Assembly (NCBI RefSeq): GCF_014174155.1
Contig: NZ_JABEQM010000004.1
Location: 248,001-312,000 of the forward strand
Length of the DNA stretch: 64,000 bases
DNA from: Gluconacetobacter tumulisoli
GTDB taxonomy: Bacteria > Pseudomonadota > Alphaproteobacteria > Acetobacterales > Acetobacteraceae
Direction of reading: 5' to 3'
Each line of letters opens with the position of its first letter. The first letter of the stretch is position 1. The position numbers and the translations under genes are program-made. This document shows positions 9,174 to 19,344 of the stretch, one piece after another. The notes beneath the pieces are model-generated. The model was not told the origin of the DNA. It ran no database searches and worked only from the letters and a program-made list of their open reading frames with translations.

Positions 9174-10183
9174 CCCCGCCGCACCAGGCGCAGGACCGAA
9201 ACGAACACCATCACCCCCAGCACGTCGGCGATCAGACCCACGGGAATTTCCTCGGCCGAGATGCTGCGCGCCAGATCGTCGCACAGCAGCAGGAACGCCC
9301 CGCCGAGGCAGGCGCTCAACGGCAGGACCCGCGTATTGCGCGGTCCCGCCAGCAGGCGCGCGACATGCGGCACGATCAGCCCGATCCAGCCGATCATGCC
9401 CGCGATCGACACGGTCAGCGCCGACAGGACCGTCGCCACGGCGATGACGCCATAGCGCAGTACGCCGACGGGAACGCCCATGGTCCGGGCCTCGTCATCG
9501 CCCATCGCCAGGGCATCCAGCATGCGTCCGCACAGAGACAGCAGGACGATCCCGCCCAGCACCGGAACCGAGATCGTGAGCAGGTCGGACATGTCGACCT
9601 GCGTCAGGCTGCCCAGCAGCCAGAATACGATGTCGGGCAATTGCCGTTCCGGATCGGCGACATATTTCAGCAACGACAGCAATGCGGTGAACAGGGCCGA
9701 ACTGACCAGCCCGCCGAACACCAGCATCAGGATCGACGCTGCATCGAACAGGCGCGCCACCCCCACGCCGGCGGCCACGGCCAACCCGCCCCCCAGGAAC
9801 GACAGTACATGCACCCCGGTCGCGCCGACATCGCCGACGATGCCCAGCGCCGCGCCGAATCCGGCCCCCGCCAGAACGCCCAGCAGCCCCGGCGACACCA
9901 GCGGATTACGGAACACCGCCTGATATCCGGCGCCCGACACCGACAAGGCCGCACCGACGACGATGGCCCCGGCAATGCGCGGCAGCCTCGTCTGCACCAC
10001 GATGGTGTGCAGCAGCGCCTGGCGCTCCACCGGCATGCCCGTTCCATCGTCCAGCAGGACCGACGCGATATCGCCGAAGCCGACCGGATAACGACCGATC
10101 CTTAACGACGTGATCGCCAGTCCGGCCAGCAGGACGGGCGGCAGGATCACCCCCAGCCGGTCGCGCCAGACACGGATGGTCAC
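9161..10183 (-). CDS. ABC importer permease, FecCD family
   Basis: Inner-membrane permease of about 340 residues with eight to ten hydrophobic segments. FecCD hallmarks are SGAGYQAVFRNPLVSPGLLG after the second membrane helix, the GxxVPHVAR-type coupling motif GLIVPHVARLLAGPRNTRVLP, and a C-terminal EEIPVGLIADVLGVMVFVSVL. The GTG at 10183 overlaps the binding-protein stop (GTGA), a coupled start; the frame further upstream has no family similarity. Partner of the ATPase and binding protein for uptake of a ferric siderophore, heme or cobalamin-like ligand. Confidence 0.92.
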   Translation of the reverse strand: MTIRVWRDRLGVILPPVLLAGLAITSLRIGRYPVGFGDIASVLLDDGTGMPVERQALLHTIVVQTRLPRIAGAIVVGAALSVSGAGYQAVFRNPLVSPGLLGVLAGAGFGAALGIVGDVGATGVHVLSFLGGGLAVAAGVGVARLFDAASILMLVFGGLVSSALFTALLSLLKYVADPERQLPDIVFWLLGSLTQVDMSDLLTISVPVLGGIVLLSLCGRMLDALAMGDDEARTMGVPVGVLRYGVIAVATVLSALTVSIAGMIGWIGLIVPHVARLLAGPRNTRVLPLSACLGGAFLLLCDDLARSISAEEIPVGLIADVLGVMVFVSVLRLVRRGWAA

Positions 10184-11214
10184 TGTCCTCCCTCGGGCGG
10201 CAGGGCCGACAGGATGCGCCGGGCCTCGGCCGGCGTCAGGTCGTATCCGAAAAACATGTGATAGAATCGTGTCGTTTCCGACATCATGTCGATATCCCGA
10301 AACCGGTCGGGATAGAGCTTCTGCGCCGTCCACAGGATCTGGAGCAGGAATTCGCAGCCATAGCGATCCCAGGGAAAGACCCCTGCGGGGTTGCGATAGA
10401 CGCGGCCCGTGCGCACGGCGCGCAGCGCCGACCAAGCGCTGCCCTGGGGCACGTCATCGAACGTCCCCGCATCGGGCCCCAGGATCAGCACATCCGGATC
10501 CCAGGCCGCGACCTGTTCCATCGAGACCGGGCGCATGACGCCCACGATCCCGTCCGCCGCGTTGCGGCCGCCCGCGATCGTAATCCAGTCGTCGATGATG
10601 GTGTCGGCGCCATCCACGGTCAGCGGCGCCAGGGATTTGACATGCAGGATCCGGGGCCGGTCCGTGATCGCGACAGGCGCGGTCGCGGTGCGGACGCGAC
10701 GGATCGCCTCCGTCAGGGTGGCTTCATAGAGACGGGCCATGTCGTGCGACCGGGCGTCGCCCAGGACATCCGCGGTCAGGTCCACGGCCCGGATCATCGA
10801 CGCCGCGTCGGTGAACCCCGCATCGACGACCGGCATGCCGATTCGCCGCAGCGGCAATTCGGCGGGGGATCCGGCGCTGACAAACGCGACATCGACACCC
10901 GCGCCCAGCAGGGTTTCGGCGTTCGGTACCGGGCCGGCCATCGGCACCGCCCGCGCCAGGGCGGGTGCCACGCGGTACATCCACGGCCGCGCCGACGGCA
11001 AATCGTCCGTGACCGCGATCCGGTCGACCGCGCCCAGCATGATCGTCAGCGTATTATGCGCGAACCACAGATCCGCGATCCGTCCCGGCCGTTCGGGAAT
11101 CGACACGGAATGACCCGCCATGTCCACGACCGTACGCGCCTGCCCGCGACCCGGCATGGCACCGGCCAGTCCCGAGACCAGCACCAACGCCAGCGTCCGG
11201 TACAGCGCCCTCAT
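10180..11214 (-). CDS. Periplasmic binding protein of the ABC importer
   Basis: Class III (BtuF/FepB-type) periplasmic substrate-binding protein, 344 residues. The signal peptide spans MRALYRTLALVLVSGLAGAM to about residue 26. The mature part opens with TVVDMAGHSVSIPERPGRIADL, the usual start of Fe-siderophore binding proteins, and has the long central helix arrangement and the DPDVLILG motif. The ATG at 11214 has a strong GGGAGG ribosome site. First gene of the operon with the permease and ATPase; a 7-bp inverted repeat lies 31 bases upstream. Ligand class (siderophore, heme, cobalamin) is inferred only from family. Confidence 0.9.
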   Translation of the reverse strand: MRALYRTLALVLVSGLAGAMPGRGQARTVVDMAGHSVSIPERPGRIADLWFAHNTLTIMLGAVDRIAVTDDLPSARPWMYRVAPALARAVPMAGPVPNAETLLGAGVDVAFVSAGSPAELPLRRIGMPVVDAGFTDAASMIRAVDLTADVLGDARSHDMARLYEATLTEAIRRVRTATAPVAITDRPRILHVKSLAPLTVDGADTIIDDWITIAGGRNAADGIVGVMRPVSMEQVAAWDPDVLILGPDAGTFDDVPQGSAWSALRAVRTGRVYRNPAGVFPWDRYGCEFLLQILWTAQKLYPDRFRDIDMMSETTRFYHMFFGYDLTPAEARRILSALPPEGGQ

Positions 11215-11244
11215 CCCGTCCTCCCAGCTTTATCCGGAACGATC

Positions 11245-11262
11245 TATATCCCATTGGATATA
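11245..11262. promoter_or_regulatory. Inverted repeat before the ABC importer operon
   Basis: A perfect inverted repeat TATATCC-CATT-GGATATA in an otherwise GC-rich setting, 31 bases upstream of the binding-protein ATG. It overlaps a plausible minus-strand -10 region (GGATATAGAT). Position and symmetry suggest an operator for a metal-responsive repressor, but it does not match the classical Fur box closely. Confidence 0.4.
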
Positions 11263-11305
11263 TACGCGACCAGAGCCGGCAGGAAGCAGGCCGGGGATGC
11301 CGGGC

Positions 11306-11500
11306 CTATGGCCGGAACATCGAAAAATACAGGATCGCCATGTCGACCAGGAACGCCGACAGCAATCCGCAGCAGATCAGAGCGACCGTGATCCGGTCAC
11401 GGGTGTCGATCCAACCCGGTTCGTCGTGGCGCAAGGCCATGGCGGACCATGGAACGATGATGCGGTGCCGTTCGGCCCCCGCCATCCTGAGGTGAAACAT
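11306..11500 (-). CDS. Small single-helix membrane protein, unknown
   Basis: A 64-residue ORF with a polar N-terminal half (several His and Arg, e.g. MAGAERHRIIVPW) and one C-terminal membrane helix (RITVALICCGLLSAFLVDMAILYFSMF). The start ATG has an excellent GGGGGAGG ribosome site six bases upstream, which is the main reason to accept it. I recognise no family. It stands alone between the ABC importer promoter and ndh. Confidence 0.5.
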   Translation of the reverse strand: MFHLRMAGAERHRIIVPWSAMALRHDEPGWIDTRDRITVALICCGLLSAFLVDMAILYFSMFRP

Positions 11501-11726
11501 TGCACGCCTCCCCCGGATCCTCCCTCTTGTCTGCCACGAGTCGCGGCGGGCTCATCCGGATGCAGGAGGAACATGGGCGCTTGCCGCGCCGGGCCCAAGC
11601 CTATTCGACGCCAGTCGCAATCTAGTGACACAAACGGCCCCGGACCATAGGGACCGGAGCCGTCCGAAGAACGCCTGTCCGCGGCCCTTCGCCACAGGTT
11701 CAGTCAGGGCAGCCCTGTCCGGCAGG

Positions 11727-13004
11727 TCAGTCCAGGCGGACGGACGGCCGGACGAATTCGTCCAGCTGGTCCGCGCCCCAGGCCGCCAGCGCCCGGACCG
11801 GGCCGTAGATTTCCATCTGGTGCTGGCGATACAGCATGTCGTGGCCCAGGCGTGCCGACAGGCCCCGCAACGGGCCGCCGCCGAAATGGTATTTTCCCAG
11901 CGTGCCCCACCCGTTGTAATCGCCCAGCGAGACCACGGCCCCCCGGTCGCGATAGCGGAACGGCGCGATGGGCGCCCCGGCGATCCAGCCCTTCATCTGC
12001 CGCGACAGATGCCGCGCCTGCTGCCGGGCCGCCTGGGCCGTCGCCGGCACCGGCTTGTCGGCGATGAACGAACAATCCCCCAGCGCGAAGATCCTGTCGT
12101 CCAGCGTGGTCTGCAATGTCGGGCGGACCATAAGCTGCCCGGACCGCGACCGTTCCAGGTCGCTGAACAGCGCCGTGGCGGCAGGCGCCTTCACCCCGGC
12201 CGCCCAGACCTTCAGCTTCGCCTCGATCCGCGATCCGTCGCCCAAGGTAAAGCCGTCGGCGTCCGCGCCCGTCACCTGCGCGCTGGTGTGGACGGTGATG
12301 CCCAGGGCCTCCAGTTGCCGGCGCGATTCCTCGGACACCGGCTCGGGGAAGGCCGGCAGGATGCGCGGCCCCGCTTCCAGCAAGGTCACGTGCAGGTCGG
12401 CCCGGTCCATGCCCAGCCCGTAATTGGCCGACAGATCCAGCGCCCGGTGCAGTTCCGCCGCCAGTTCGACCCCGGTTGCGCCGCCGCCGACGATGGCGAT
12501 CTGCAACGAGGAGGACTGGCCGATCGCCTGCAGCACCAGCGACCGGAAATCGGCGTTGAAGGCGTCCGCCTCCGTCAGATTGTCGATGAAATGGCAGTGC
12601 TCGGCGATGCCGGGCATGCCGAAATCATTGGCCCGGCTGCCGATCGACACGATCAGCGCGTCATAGGACAGGCTGCGCTGATCCAGCAGGATGCTGCCGT
12701 CCGCGTCCTGCAGGGGGGCGAGTTCGACCGCACGGGCGGCGCGATCCACGCCCGCCAGGGCGCCGGGCCAGAATTTGAACGATTTCCGGCTGGCCTGGGC
12801 GAGGAAGCTGATCCGGTTGCGTTCGTTCGGGCTGGTTCCGGCCGCGAACTCATGCAGCATGGGCTTCCAGACGTGAAAGAAGTTGCTGTCGATCAGGGTG
12901 ACATCCGCCAGGCCGGCACGGCCGAGCGTGTTGCCCAGATAAGTCGCCATTTCCATGCCGGCGATCCCGCCGCCGACAACCACAAACCGGAATCTGTCAG
13001 ACAC
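11727..13004 (-). CDS. ndh: Type II NADH dehydrogenase
   Basis: Single-subunit, non-proton-pumping NADH:quinone oxidoreductase that oxidises cytoplasmic NADH and passes electrons to ubiquinone at the inner membrane. 425 residues with two dinucleotide folds: FVVVGGGIAGMEMATYLG near the N terminus for FAD and IAIVGGGATGVELAAELH at about 165 for NADH. The family segment FALGDC and a C-terminal membrane-associating region follow. GTG 13004 (SDRFRFVVVGGG) fits family N termini; ATG 13064 would add 20 unconserved residues. Acetic acid bacteria commonly use such an enzyme. Preceded by a GGCCGGAC hairpin at 13112-13138. Confidence 0.92.
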   Translation of the reverse strand: MSDRFRFVVVGGGIAGMEMATYLGNTLGRAGLADVTLIDSNFFHVWKPMLHEFAAGTSPNERNRISFLAQASRKSFKFWPGALAGVDRAARAVELAPLQDADGSILLDQRSLSYDALIVSIGSRANDFGMPGIAEHCHFIDNLTEADAFNADFRSLVLQAIGQSSSLQIAIVGGGATGVELAAELHRALDLSANYGLGMDRADLHVTLLEAGPRILPAFPEPVSEESRRQLEALGITVHTSAQVTGADADGFTLGDGSRIEAKLKVWAAGVKAPAATALFSDLERSRSGQLMVRPTLQTTLDDRIFALGDCSFIADKPVPATAQAARQQARHLSRQMKGWIAGAPIAPFRYRDRGAVVSLGDYNGWGTLGKYHFGGGPLRGLSARLGHDMLYRQHQMEIYGPVRALAAWGADQLDEFVRPSVRLD

Positions 13005-13181
13005 CCCGCAATTCTCCGTGCTGGTGGTTACCCAACCGGGCAGAGAACACAATTTCGTGAACATTAAAAGGCCGTATCATGACGTCCTCCCTCCTTCGGG
13101 GATAATGGACTGTCCGGCCCGTCATCGGGTGGCCGGACGATCGGCATCATCCTAGGCCCCGGCGCAGGTCACGACCACAGG

Positions 13182-13212
13182 CCCGCCGGGCACAGGACCG
13201 TGACCCGGCGGG
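13182..13212 (-). terminator. Hairpin ending the gcvTHP operon
   Basis: A 9-bp perfect stem CCCGCCGGG/CCCGGCGGG with a 13-base loop begins three bases beyond the gcvP stop on the minus strand. No T run follows. It probably separates the gcv transcript from ndh, which lies on the same strand downstream. Confidence 0.5.
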
Positions 13213-13215
13213 ACG

Positions 13216-16104
13216 TCAGACGGCCACGACCTCCTCGTAGCTGGCCATGTCGGGGCACGAACAGACCAGGTTGCGATCGCCATAGGCGTTGTCCAGGCGA
13301 TTGACCGGCGACCAGTATTTCGACGCCGCCGCCACATCGCCCGGCAGGCAGCCGCGCTGACGGTCATATGCGCGTTCCCACGCCGGATCGGTCAGATCGC
13401 GGACCGTGTGCGGCGCATGGCGCAGCGGGCTCTGCTCGGCAGTCAAGGTCCCGGCCTCGACCTCGGCGATCTCGGCCCGGATCGCGATCATCGCATCGCA
13501 GAACCGGTCCAGTTCGCGTCGGCCCTCGGACTCGGTCGGTTCGATCATGAAGGTGCCGGCCACCGGGAAGCTGACGGTCGGCGCATGGAACCCATGGTCG
13601 ATCAGGCGCTTGGCGATATCGTCGACCGTGATCCCCGTCGCATCCTTGATGGGGCGCAGGTCGATGATGCATTCATGCGCCACGCGCCCGTTCGTGCCGC
13701 GATACAGCACCGGGTAATGCCCCGCGAGGCGGGTCGCGACATAGTTGGAATTCAGGATCGCGATTTCCGTGGCGCGGCGCAGCCCGGCATCCCCCATCAG
13801 GACCATGTAGATCCAGGAAATCGGCAGGACCGCCGCCGATCCGAACGGCGCCGCCGACACCGCATTGGCGCCCCCTTCCTCGGGCCGGCCGGGCAGGAAC
13901 GGCGCCAGATGCGCCCCCACGCCGATCGGCCCCATGCCCGGACCGCCGCCGCCATGCGGGATGCAGAACGTCTTGTGCAGGTTGAAATGGCTGACATCGG
14001 CGCCGAACGCCCCGGGCCGGGACAGCCCGACCTGCGCGTTCATGTTCGCACCATCCAGATACACCTGTCCGCCGGACGCATGCACCAGGTCGCAGATTTC
14101 GACCACCGATTCTTCGAACACGCCATGGGTCGACGGATAGGTGATCATGATCGCGGCCAGGCGATCGGCATGCTGGGCGATCTTCGCCTTCAGGTCCGCA
14201 ATATCGACATTGCCCTGTCCGTCGCACGCGACGACGACGACGCGCATGCCCGCCATCTGCGCCGAGGCCGGGTTTGTCCCATGCGCCGAGGCCGGGATCA
14301 GGCAGATGTCGCGCGTGCCCTCGCCCCGCGCGCGATGATAGCCGCGGATTGCCAGCAGGCCCGCATATTCGCCCTGCGCGCCTGAATTGGGTTGCAGCGA
14401 TATCGCGTCATAGCCGCTGACGGCGCGCAGCATCCGTTCCAGGTCCGCGAACAGCTCGGCGTAACCGACCTGCTGGGCCGCGGGCGCGAAGGGATGGATG
14501 TCGCAGAATTCGGGCCACGTCACCGGCATCATCTCGACGGTCGCGTTCAGCTTCATCGTGCACGACCCCAGCGGGATCATCGACCGATCCAGCGCCAGGT
14601 CGCGGTCCGACAGGCGACGCAGATAGCGCAGCAGGTCGGTTTCCGACCGATGGGCGTGGAAGACCGGATGGGTCAGGAAAGTGCCGGTCCGCCGCAGCAC
14701 GGGCGGCAGCAGGTCGGCCGGCGCGGCCAGAGCGCGCTCCATCTCCTCCACCCGTCGCGTGTCGGGACAGAAGCAGTGCCAGATCGCCCGCACGATATCC
14801 GGCGTGGTGGTTTCGTCCAGGCTGATGCCGACGCGCCCGTCATGCACGACGCGCACATTCATTCCCGCGGCCTCGGCCCGATCGCGGACCAGCGTGGATT
14901 CGCCGCCGGTCGCGACCGTCAGCGTATCGAACACCGCATCCGTTTCCACCCGCACCGACAGGGCGCGCAGTCCCGCCGCCAGGATCGCGGTCAGGCGATG
15001 GATGCGCCGCGCGATGGCGATCAGCCCGTCCGGCCCGTGATAGACCGCGTACATGGATGAAATGACGGCAGGCAGCACCTGCGCCGTGCAGATGTTCGAT
15101 GTCGCCTTTTCGCGCCGGATGTGCTGCTCGCGCGTCTGCAGCGCCAGGCGATAGGCAGGTTCGCCCCGGCTGTCGATCGACACCCCGACCAGACGGCCGG
15201 GCATGTTGCGCTTGAAGGCGTCACGCACCGCCATGTAGGCGGCATGCGGCCCCCCAGCCCCCATCGGCATGCCGTAGCGCTGCATCGAACCGACGGCGAT
15301 GTCGGCCCCCAGCGCGCCCGGTGATTCCAGCACCGTCAGGGCCAGCGGATCGGCCGCCATCGCCACCACGGCCTGGGCCGCGTGCAGCCGTTCGATCCAG
15401 GCGCGCGGATCGCGGATGCGTCCCGATGTCCCCGGATACTGGAACAGCGCGCCGAAGACCGCGTCCGGGTCCAGATCGATGTCGGGGTCGCCGACGATGA
15501 TGCGCCAGCCCATCGGCTCGGCCCGCGTGCGCAGGACCGCCAGCGTCTGCGGGTGGCAGTCGGCATCGACGAAAAATCCGTCGGCCTTCGACCGCGCGAC
15601 GCGGCGGGCCAGGGCCATTGCCTCGGCCGCCGCCGTTGCCTCATCCAGCAGCGACGCGTTCGCGACATCCAGGCCCGTCAGGTCGGTGACCAGGGTCTGG
15701 AAATTCAGCAGCGCTTCCAGCCGGCCCTGGCTGATTTCCGGCTGGTAGGGGGTATAGGCGGTGTACCAGGCCGGGTTTTCCAGCACGTTGCGCTGGATGA
15801 CGCCGGGCAGCACGGTGCCGTAATAGCCTTGCCCGATCAGCGAAATCATGACCCGGTTGCGCCCGGCGATGGCGCGCAGGCGCCGTAGCACCTCGGGCTC
15901 GGACACGCCGGCGCCCAGCCCCATATCCCCATGCAGGCGGATGGCGGACGGCACCGTCTGCGCCATCAGTTCGTCCAGCGACCCGGCGTCGATCACGCCG
16001 AGCATGGCGGCGACATCGCGGTCATCCGGTCCGACATGACGCTTGCAGAACGCATCGGCGGCGGGATGGGTATCCTGCCAGAGCAAGGTGGACGTCACGA
16101 TCAT
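13216..16104 (-). CDS. gcvP: Glycine dehydrogenase (decarboxylating), P protein
   Basis: PLP-dependent P protein of the glycine cleavage system; it decarboxylates glycine and loads the aminomethyl group on the lipoyl arm of GcvH. At 962 residues it is the fused single-chain form rather than the split two-subunit form. The PLP lysine lies in [19 protein letters not shown] at about residue 710, with the preceding [13 protein letters not shown] motif. The N-terminal half keeps the GYYGTVLP and [19 protein letters not shown] segments. Last gene of gcvT-gcvH-gcvP, 31 bases after gcvH, under the glycine riboswitch. Confidence 0.97.
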   Translation of the reverse strand: MIVTSTLLWQDTHPAADAFCKRHVGPDDRDVAAMLGVIDAGSLDELMAQTVPSAIRLHGDMGLGAGVSEPEVLRRLRAIAGRNRVMISLIGQGYYGTVLPGVIQRNVLENPAWYTAYTPYQPEISQGRLEALLNFQTLVTDLTGLDVANASLLDEATAAAEAMALARRVARSKADGFFVDADCHPQTLAVLRTRAEPMGWRIIVGDPDIDLDPDAVFGALFQYPGTSGRIRDPRAWIERLHAAQAVVAMAADPLALTVLESPGALGADIAVGSMQRYGMPMGAGGPHAAYMAVRDAFKRNMPGRLVGVSIDSRGEPAYRLALQTREQHIRREKATSNICTAQVLPAVISSMYAVYHGPDGLIAIARRIHRLTAILAAGLRALSVRVETDAVFDTLTVATGGESTLVRDRAEAAGMNVRVVHDGRVGISLDETTTPDIVRAIWHCFCPDTRRVEEMERALAAPADLLPPVLRRTGTFLTHPVFHAHRSETDLLRYLRRLSDRDLALDRSMIPLGSCTMKLNATVEMMPVTWPEFCDIHPFAPAAQQVGYAELFADLERMLRAVSGYDAISLQPNSGAQGEYAGLLAIRGYHRARGEGTRDICLIPASAHGTNPASAQMAGMRVVVVACDGQGNVDIADLKAKIAQHADRLAAIMITYPSTHGVFEESVVEICDLVHASGGQVYLDGANMNAQVGLSRPGAFGADVSHFNLHKTFCIPHGGGGPGMGPIGVGAHLAPFLPGRPEEGGANAVSAAPFGSAAVLPISWIYMVLMGDAGLRRATEIAILNSNYVATRLAGHYPVLYRGTNGRVAHECIIDLRPIKDATGITVDDIAKRLIDHGFHAPTVSFPVAGTFMIEPTESEGRRELDRFCDAMIAIRAEIAEVEAGTLTAEQSPLRHAPHTVRDLTDPAWERAYDRQRGCLPGDVAAASKYWSPVNRLDNAYGDRNLVCSCPDMASYEEVVAV

Positions 16105-16135
16105 CTTCTCCGCGACAGGAACAGGAACAATCGGA

Positions 16136-16501
16136 TCAACCGATCAGGGCGGCGTAGGCGTCGGCGTCCAGCAGGGACGCAAGCTGCCCGGCATCGGCGA
16201 TCCGCATCTTCAGGATCCAGCCTTCGGCCTCGGCTTCGCGGTTCACCAGCGACGGGTCGTCGGCCAGCGCGGTGTTGAAGCCCACGACCTCGCCCGACAC
16301 CGGCGCGTAGATGTCGGATGCGGCCTTGACCGATTCGACGACCGCGACACTGTCGCCCTGCGCGACCTCGGTGCCTGCGTCCTTGGCCTCGACGAACACC
16401 AGTTCGCCCAGTTCCTCGGCGGCGTGGTTCGTGATGCCGACGACCGCGACGTCACCCTCGACACGCAGCCATTCGTGATCCTTCGTGTAATATACGGTCA
16501 T
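16136..16501 (-). CDS. gcvH: Glycine cleavage system H protein
   Basis: Small lipoyl carrier (121 residues) that shuttles the aminomethyl group between the P and T proteins. The lipoylated lysine is K59 in [14 protein letters not shown], within a typical HEW start and hammerhead fold. Spacing to gcvT is 23 bases and to gcvP 31, so one transcript is expected. Acts in the cytoplasm. Confidence 0.97.
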   Translation of the reverse strand: MTVYYTKDHEWLRVEGDVAVVGITNHAAEELGELVFVEAKDAGTEVAQGDSVAVVESVKAASDIYAPVSGEVVGFNTALADDPSLVNREAEAEGWILKMRIADAGQLASLLDADAYAALIG

Positions 16502-16524
16502 TGTCTCAACTCCACCCTATCAGA

Positions 16525-17658
16525 TCAACGCTTGAATCCCGGCGCCACGAACGGCAGCGCCGCCACCGTGACCGGTACGAACTTTCCCCGGAGTTCCGCG
16601 AACAAGGCGGTTCCGGCCGCCGCATGCGCGGCGCCGACATAGCCCATGGCGACCGGCGCCCCGACCGTCGGTCCGAACGCGCCCGAGGTCACCGCCCCTA
16701 CCGGCAGGCTGCCGTCCGCATCGGCGAACAGGCGCGCCCCGCCGCGCACCGGCGCGCGGCCATCGACCGCGATGCCGACCCGGTGACGGGACGTGCCGTC
16801 GCGCAACTGCGCCAGAACGACGTCGGCGCCGGGGAATCCCCCTGCCCGCGCCCCGCCGGCACGACGGCTTTTCTGGATCGACCAGTCCAGCGCGGCCTCG
16901 ACGGGCGACGTGCCCAGATCGATATCCGAACCATACAGGCACAGGCCTGCCTCCAGCCGCAGGCTGTCGCGCGCGCCCAGGCCCGCCGGGGCGACGCCCT
17001 CCTGCGCCAGCAGCGCCTCGGCCACGCAGACCGCGCCGTCCGAGGGCATGCCCAGTTCGAACCCGTCCTCGCCGGTATAGCCCGAGCGCGAGGCGATGCA
17101 GGGCACGCCGGCCACGTCGAATTCCGCCACGTCCATGAAACGCATGTCCGCCGCACGCGGGGCCAGGCCGGCCAGCACTGCGCCGGCGGTGGGGCCCTGA
17201 AGCGCGATCAGCGCGCGGTTGGACAGTGCCTCGACCGTGCAGGCGTCCTGCACGCCGGCCGCGATATGCGCCAGATCGCCGTCCTTGCAGGCCGCATTGA
17301 CGACCAGCAGCAGCGCGTCATCCAGGCGCGACACCATCAGATCGTCGATGATGCCGCCCTGCGAATCGGTCAGCAGCGCATACCGCTGCCGTCCCGGCTT
17401 CAGCGACAGCATGTCGGCGGGCACCAGGCGTTCCAGCGCCAGGGCCGCGTCCCCGACCCGGCCCGAGCGGGCGCGCAGGCGGACCTGCCCCATATGGGAC
17501 ACGTCGAACAGGCCGGCGGCGGCGCGGGTATGCTGGTGTTCGGCCATCACCCCGGCGCGATACTGTACGGGCATTTCATACCCTGCGAAGGGCACCATGC
17601 GCGCGCCCAGCGACAGATGCAGGTCATGCAGCGGCGTGCGCATCAGGGGCGCGTTCAT
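16525..17658 (-). CDS. gcvT: Glycine cleavage system T protein (aminomethyltransferase)
   Basis: Transfers the methylene unit from aminomethyl-lipoyl GcvH to tetrahydrofolate, releasing ammonia. 377 residues, with the N-terminal segment ARMVPFAGYEMPVQY, the FDVSHMGQV motif and RSGYTGEDGFEL. ATG 17658 (MNAPLMRTPLHDLH) has GGAGGG about seven bases upstream and matches family N termini; the frame upstream of it runs into the riboswitch expression platform. First gene of the operon, directly downstream of the tandem glycine riboswitch. Confidence 0.96.
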   Translation of the reverse strand: MNAPLMRTPLHDLHLSLGARMVPFAGYEMPVQYRAGVMAEHQHTRAAAGLFDVSHMGQVRLRARSGRVGDAALALERLVPADMLSLKPGRQRYALLTDSQGGIIDDLMVSRLDDALLLVVNAACKDGDLAHIAAGVQDACTVEALSNRALIALQGPTAGAVLAGLAPRAADMRFMDVAEFDVAGVPCIASRSGYTGEDGFELGMPSDGAVCVAEALLAQEGVAPAGLGARDSLRLEAGLCLYGSDIDLGTSPVEAALDWSIQKSRRAGGARAGGFPGADVVLAQLRDGTSRHRVGIAVDGRAPVRGGARLFADADGSLPVGAVTSGAFGPTVGAPVAMGYVGAAHAAAGTALFAELRGKFVPVTVAALPFVAPGFKR

Positions 17659-17764
17659 GCGTCCCTCCGCGCCGCGAGCGGCCGGTCTGTCGGGGAGAGG
17701 GAAAATCGGAAAGACGAACCGCGTGACATGAACAGAGCCTCCTGAATCCATCATTGGATCCGAA

Positions 17765-17915
17765 TGCCCCTTCTGTCGCTGTGCCTGAGATCGCTATCCC
17801 GTCGGCGGACGCTCAGGGCGCCTCTCTCCAGAAGTCCATGCCGAGCGGTCCTTTGGCCTGAGAGTTTCCGGGGCGGTTGCTCCTTCGGCGCCGGCTCTCG
17901 CCGGTCTCTCCCGCT
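17765..17915 (-). ncRNA. Tandem glycine riboswitch
   Basis: Read on the minus strand, two adjacent glycine aptamers are visible. The first has GGGAGAGACC, then GAAGGAGCAA and AACTCTCAGGC followed by AAAGGAC. The second starts GGAGAGAGGCGCC, has TCTCAGGC and closes with GACAGAAGGGG. The order, spacing and the leader position about 105 bases before the gcvT start are those of the tandem glycine riboswitch, which turns on glycine cleavage when glycine is plentiful. A TTGACT about 30 bases further upstream could be a -35 box, but no good -10 was found. Confidence 0.9.
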
Positions 17916-18063
17916 TCAGCGTTCTGATGCTTGGCACATGTCTTGCGATCAAGTCAATTGATCCGGCAGTCGGTCGACGCCCCTTCGTGTGGGCCATCCG
18001 ATGCTGGATCGCATGTCGGCATATCGCTAGTCTGGGGCGGACAGGTCACCGGAACAGCGAAGG

Positions 18064-18384
18064 ATGCCGACCATGGACGCACGCCCCCTGACCATTATCG
18101 CGGAATTCGAGACGACGCCCGAAACCCACGACAGATTTCTGGAAATCTGCGCCTATGACAGCGCGCATTCCGTGGCCGATGAACCCGGATGCGAACGTTT
18201 CGACGTGCTTCTGCCCGACGGCGAGGCGAATCGCGTCGTCCTGTTCGAAATCTATGCCGACCAGGCGGCATTCGACGCGCATCTGGCCACGCCGCATTAC
18301 AAGGTTTTCGCTGACGGCCTTGCGGACCTGAAGATCCGCAAGGTCCAGGTGCGCATGCTGGCGCGGCACGCCCCGCTGGGATGA
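18064..18384 (+). CDS. Antibiotic biosynthesis monooxygenase (ABM) family protein
   Basis: A 106-residue ferredoxin-like-fold protein of the ABM/quinol monooxygenase family. It shows LTIIAEFETTPETHDRFLE, a central EPGCERFDVL segment and VLFEIYADQAAFDAHLATPHYK, the usual core with its conserved histidine. Such proteins dimerise and oxidise small quinols or handle heme or polyketide rings; the substrate here cannot be told. ATG 18064 is used, with ATG 18073 as an alternative. It stands alone between the riboswitch and the convergent speE. Confidence 0.8.
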   Translation: MPTMDARPLTIIAEFETTPETHDRFLEICAYDSAHSVADEPGCERFDVLLPDGEANRVVLFEIYADQAAFDAHLATPHYKVFADGLADLKIRKVQVRMLARHAPLG

Positions 18385-18447
18385 CCGGAACGAGATGGAG
18401 GCCGGGACGCCACGAATGGCGCCCCGGCCGCAGTCATGTGCGCGCGA

Positions 18448-19320
18448 TCACGCCCCGGCGATCGGCAGGTTCCGGGCGATATAGGGCGGCAGGTTGAACG
18501 CCCCGGCATGGATTTCCGGCGTCCAGTAGCCGGTGGTCCCCAGGATGCCGGCGGCCTCGGCGCGCGCACGAATCGTTTCGACCGGATGAACGGCCGGGTT
18601 CCCGCCCTTCGCCGCGACACCCAGGGTCATGAATCCGCCGACATAGGTCGGCACCGCCGCGACATAGGCCGAGACATGCGGGAAGAACCGGGCGCGACGC
18701 AGGCTGGTCTCGCGCAGTTCATCGGCCTGCATGAAGGGCACGCCGCACTGATTCACGACGATGCCGTTCGGGGTCAGGATCCGCGCGCAATGTTCGTAGA
18801 ACGAATCGGTGAACAGGACCTCACCCACGCCGATCGGATCGGTGCTGTCGACGATGATCACATCCACCGACGCCGTTTCGGCGCGCGCGACGTAATCGAT
18901 GCCGTCGCCGACGATCACCTCGGCCCGGGGATCGGTCCACGCATCGCCTGCGATGCCGGGTAGGAAACGCTTGGACAGGTCGATGACCTCGCCGTCGATT
19001 TCCACCATCACCGCGCGGGTTACGCCGCGATGCTGCAGCACGCGGCGCAGCACGCCGCCATCGCCTGCGCCGATGATCAGCACGCTGCGCGCGTCGCCAT
19101 GCGCCAGCAGGGGCACGTGCGTCAGCATCTCCTGGTAGACGAACTCGTCGCCCTCGGTAATCTGGATCACGCCGTCCAGGACGAGGACGCGGCCGTGCGT
19201 CTCGCTTTCGAAAACCACGATATCCTGGAAGGCACTTTTCGTGCGTGCCAGTTCCTGGCGCACCCGGAAGCGCTGCTGCCAGCCGTCATAGAGGGTTTCG
19301 CCGATCCACGCGTCGGTCAT
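18448..19320 (-). CDS. speE: Spermidine synthase
   Basis: Aminopropyltransferase that joins the aminopropyl group of decarboxylated SAM to putrescine. 290 residues with the family core LIIGAGDGGVLRRVLQH, VEIDGEVIDLSKRFLP, VGDGIDYV and the catalytic aspartate in VDSTDPIG, followed by the QCGVPF segment. ATG 19320 (MTDAWIGETLYDGW) carries a GGGAGAA ribosome site. It follows speD by 95 bases, but an intrinsic terminator lies between them, ending only 24 bases before this start, so expression needs read-through or some other arrangement. Confidence 0.95.
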   Translation of the reverse strand: MTDAWIGETLYDGWQQRFRVRQELARTKSAFQDIVVFESETHGRVLVLDGVIQITEGDEFVYQEMLTHVPLLAHGDARSVLIIGAGDGGVLRRVLQHRGVTRAVMVEIDGEVIDLSKRFLPGIAGDAWTDPRAEVIVGDGIDYVARAETASVDVIIVDSTDPIGVGEVLFTDSFYEHCARILTPNGIVVNQCGVPFMQADELRETSLRRARFFPHVSAYVAAVPTYVGGFMTLGVAAKGGNPAVHPVETIRARAEAAGILGTTGYWTPEIHAGAFNLPPYIARNLPIAGA

Positions 19321-19344
19321 TGCCTGTTCTCCCTGCGCGTACAT

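Noticed and set aside
13005-13064. Longer ndh start at ATG 13064
   Set aside because: The extra 20 residues are not like family N termini and the ATG lacks a ribosome site; GTG 13004 fits better.
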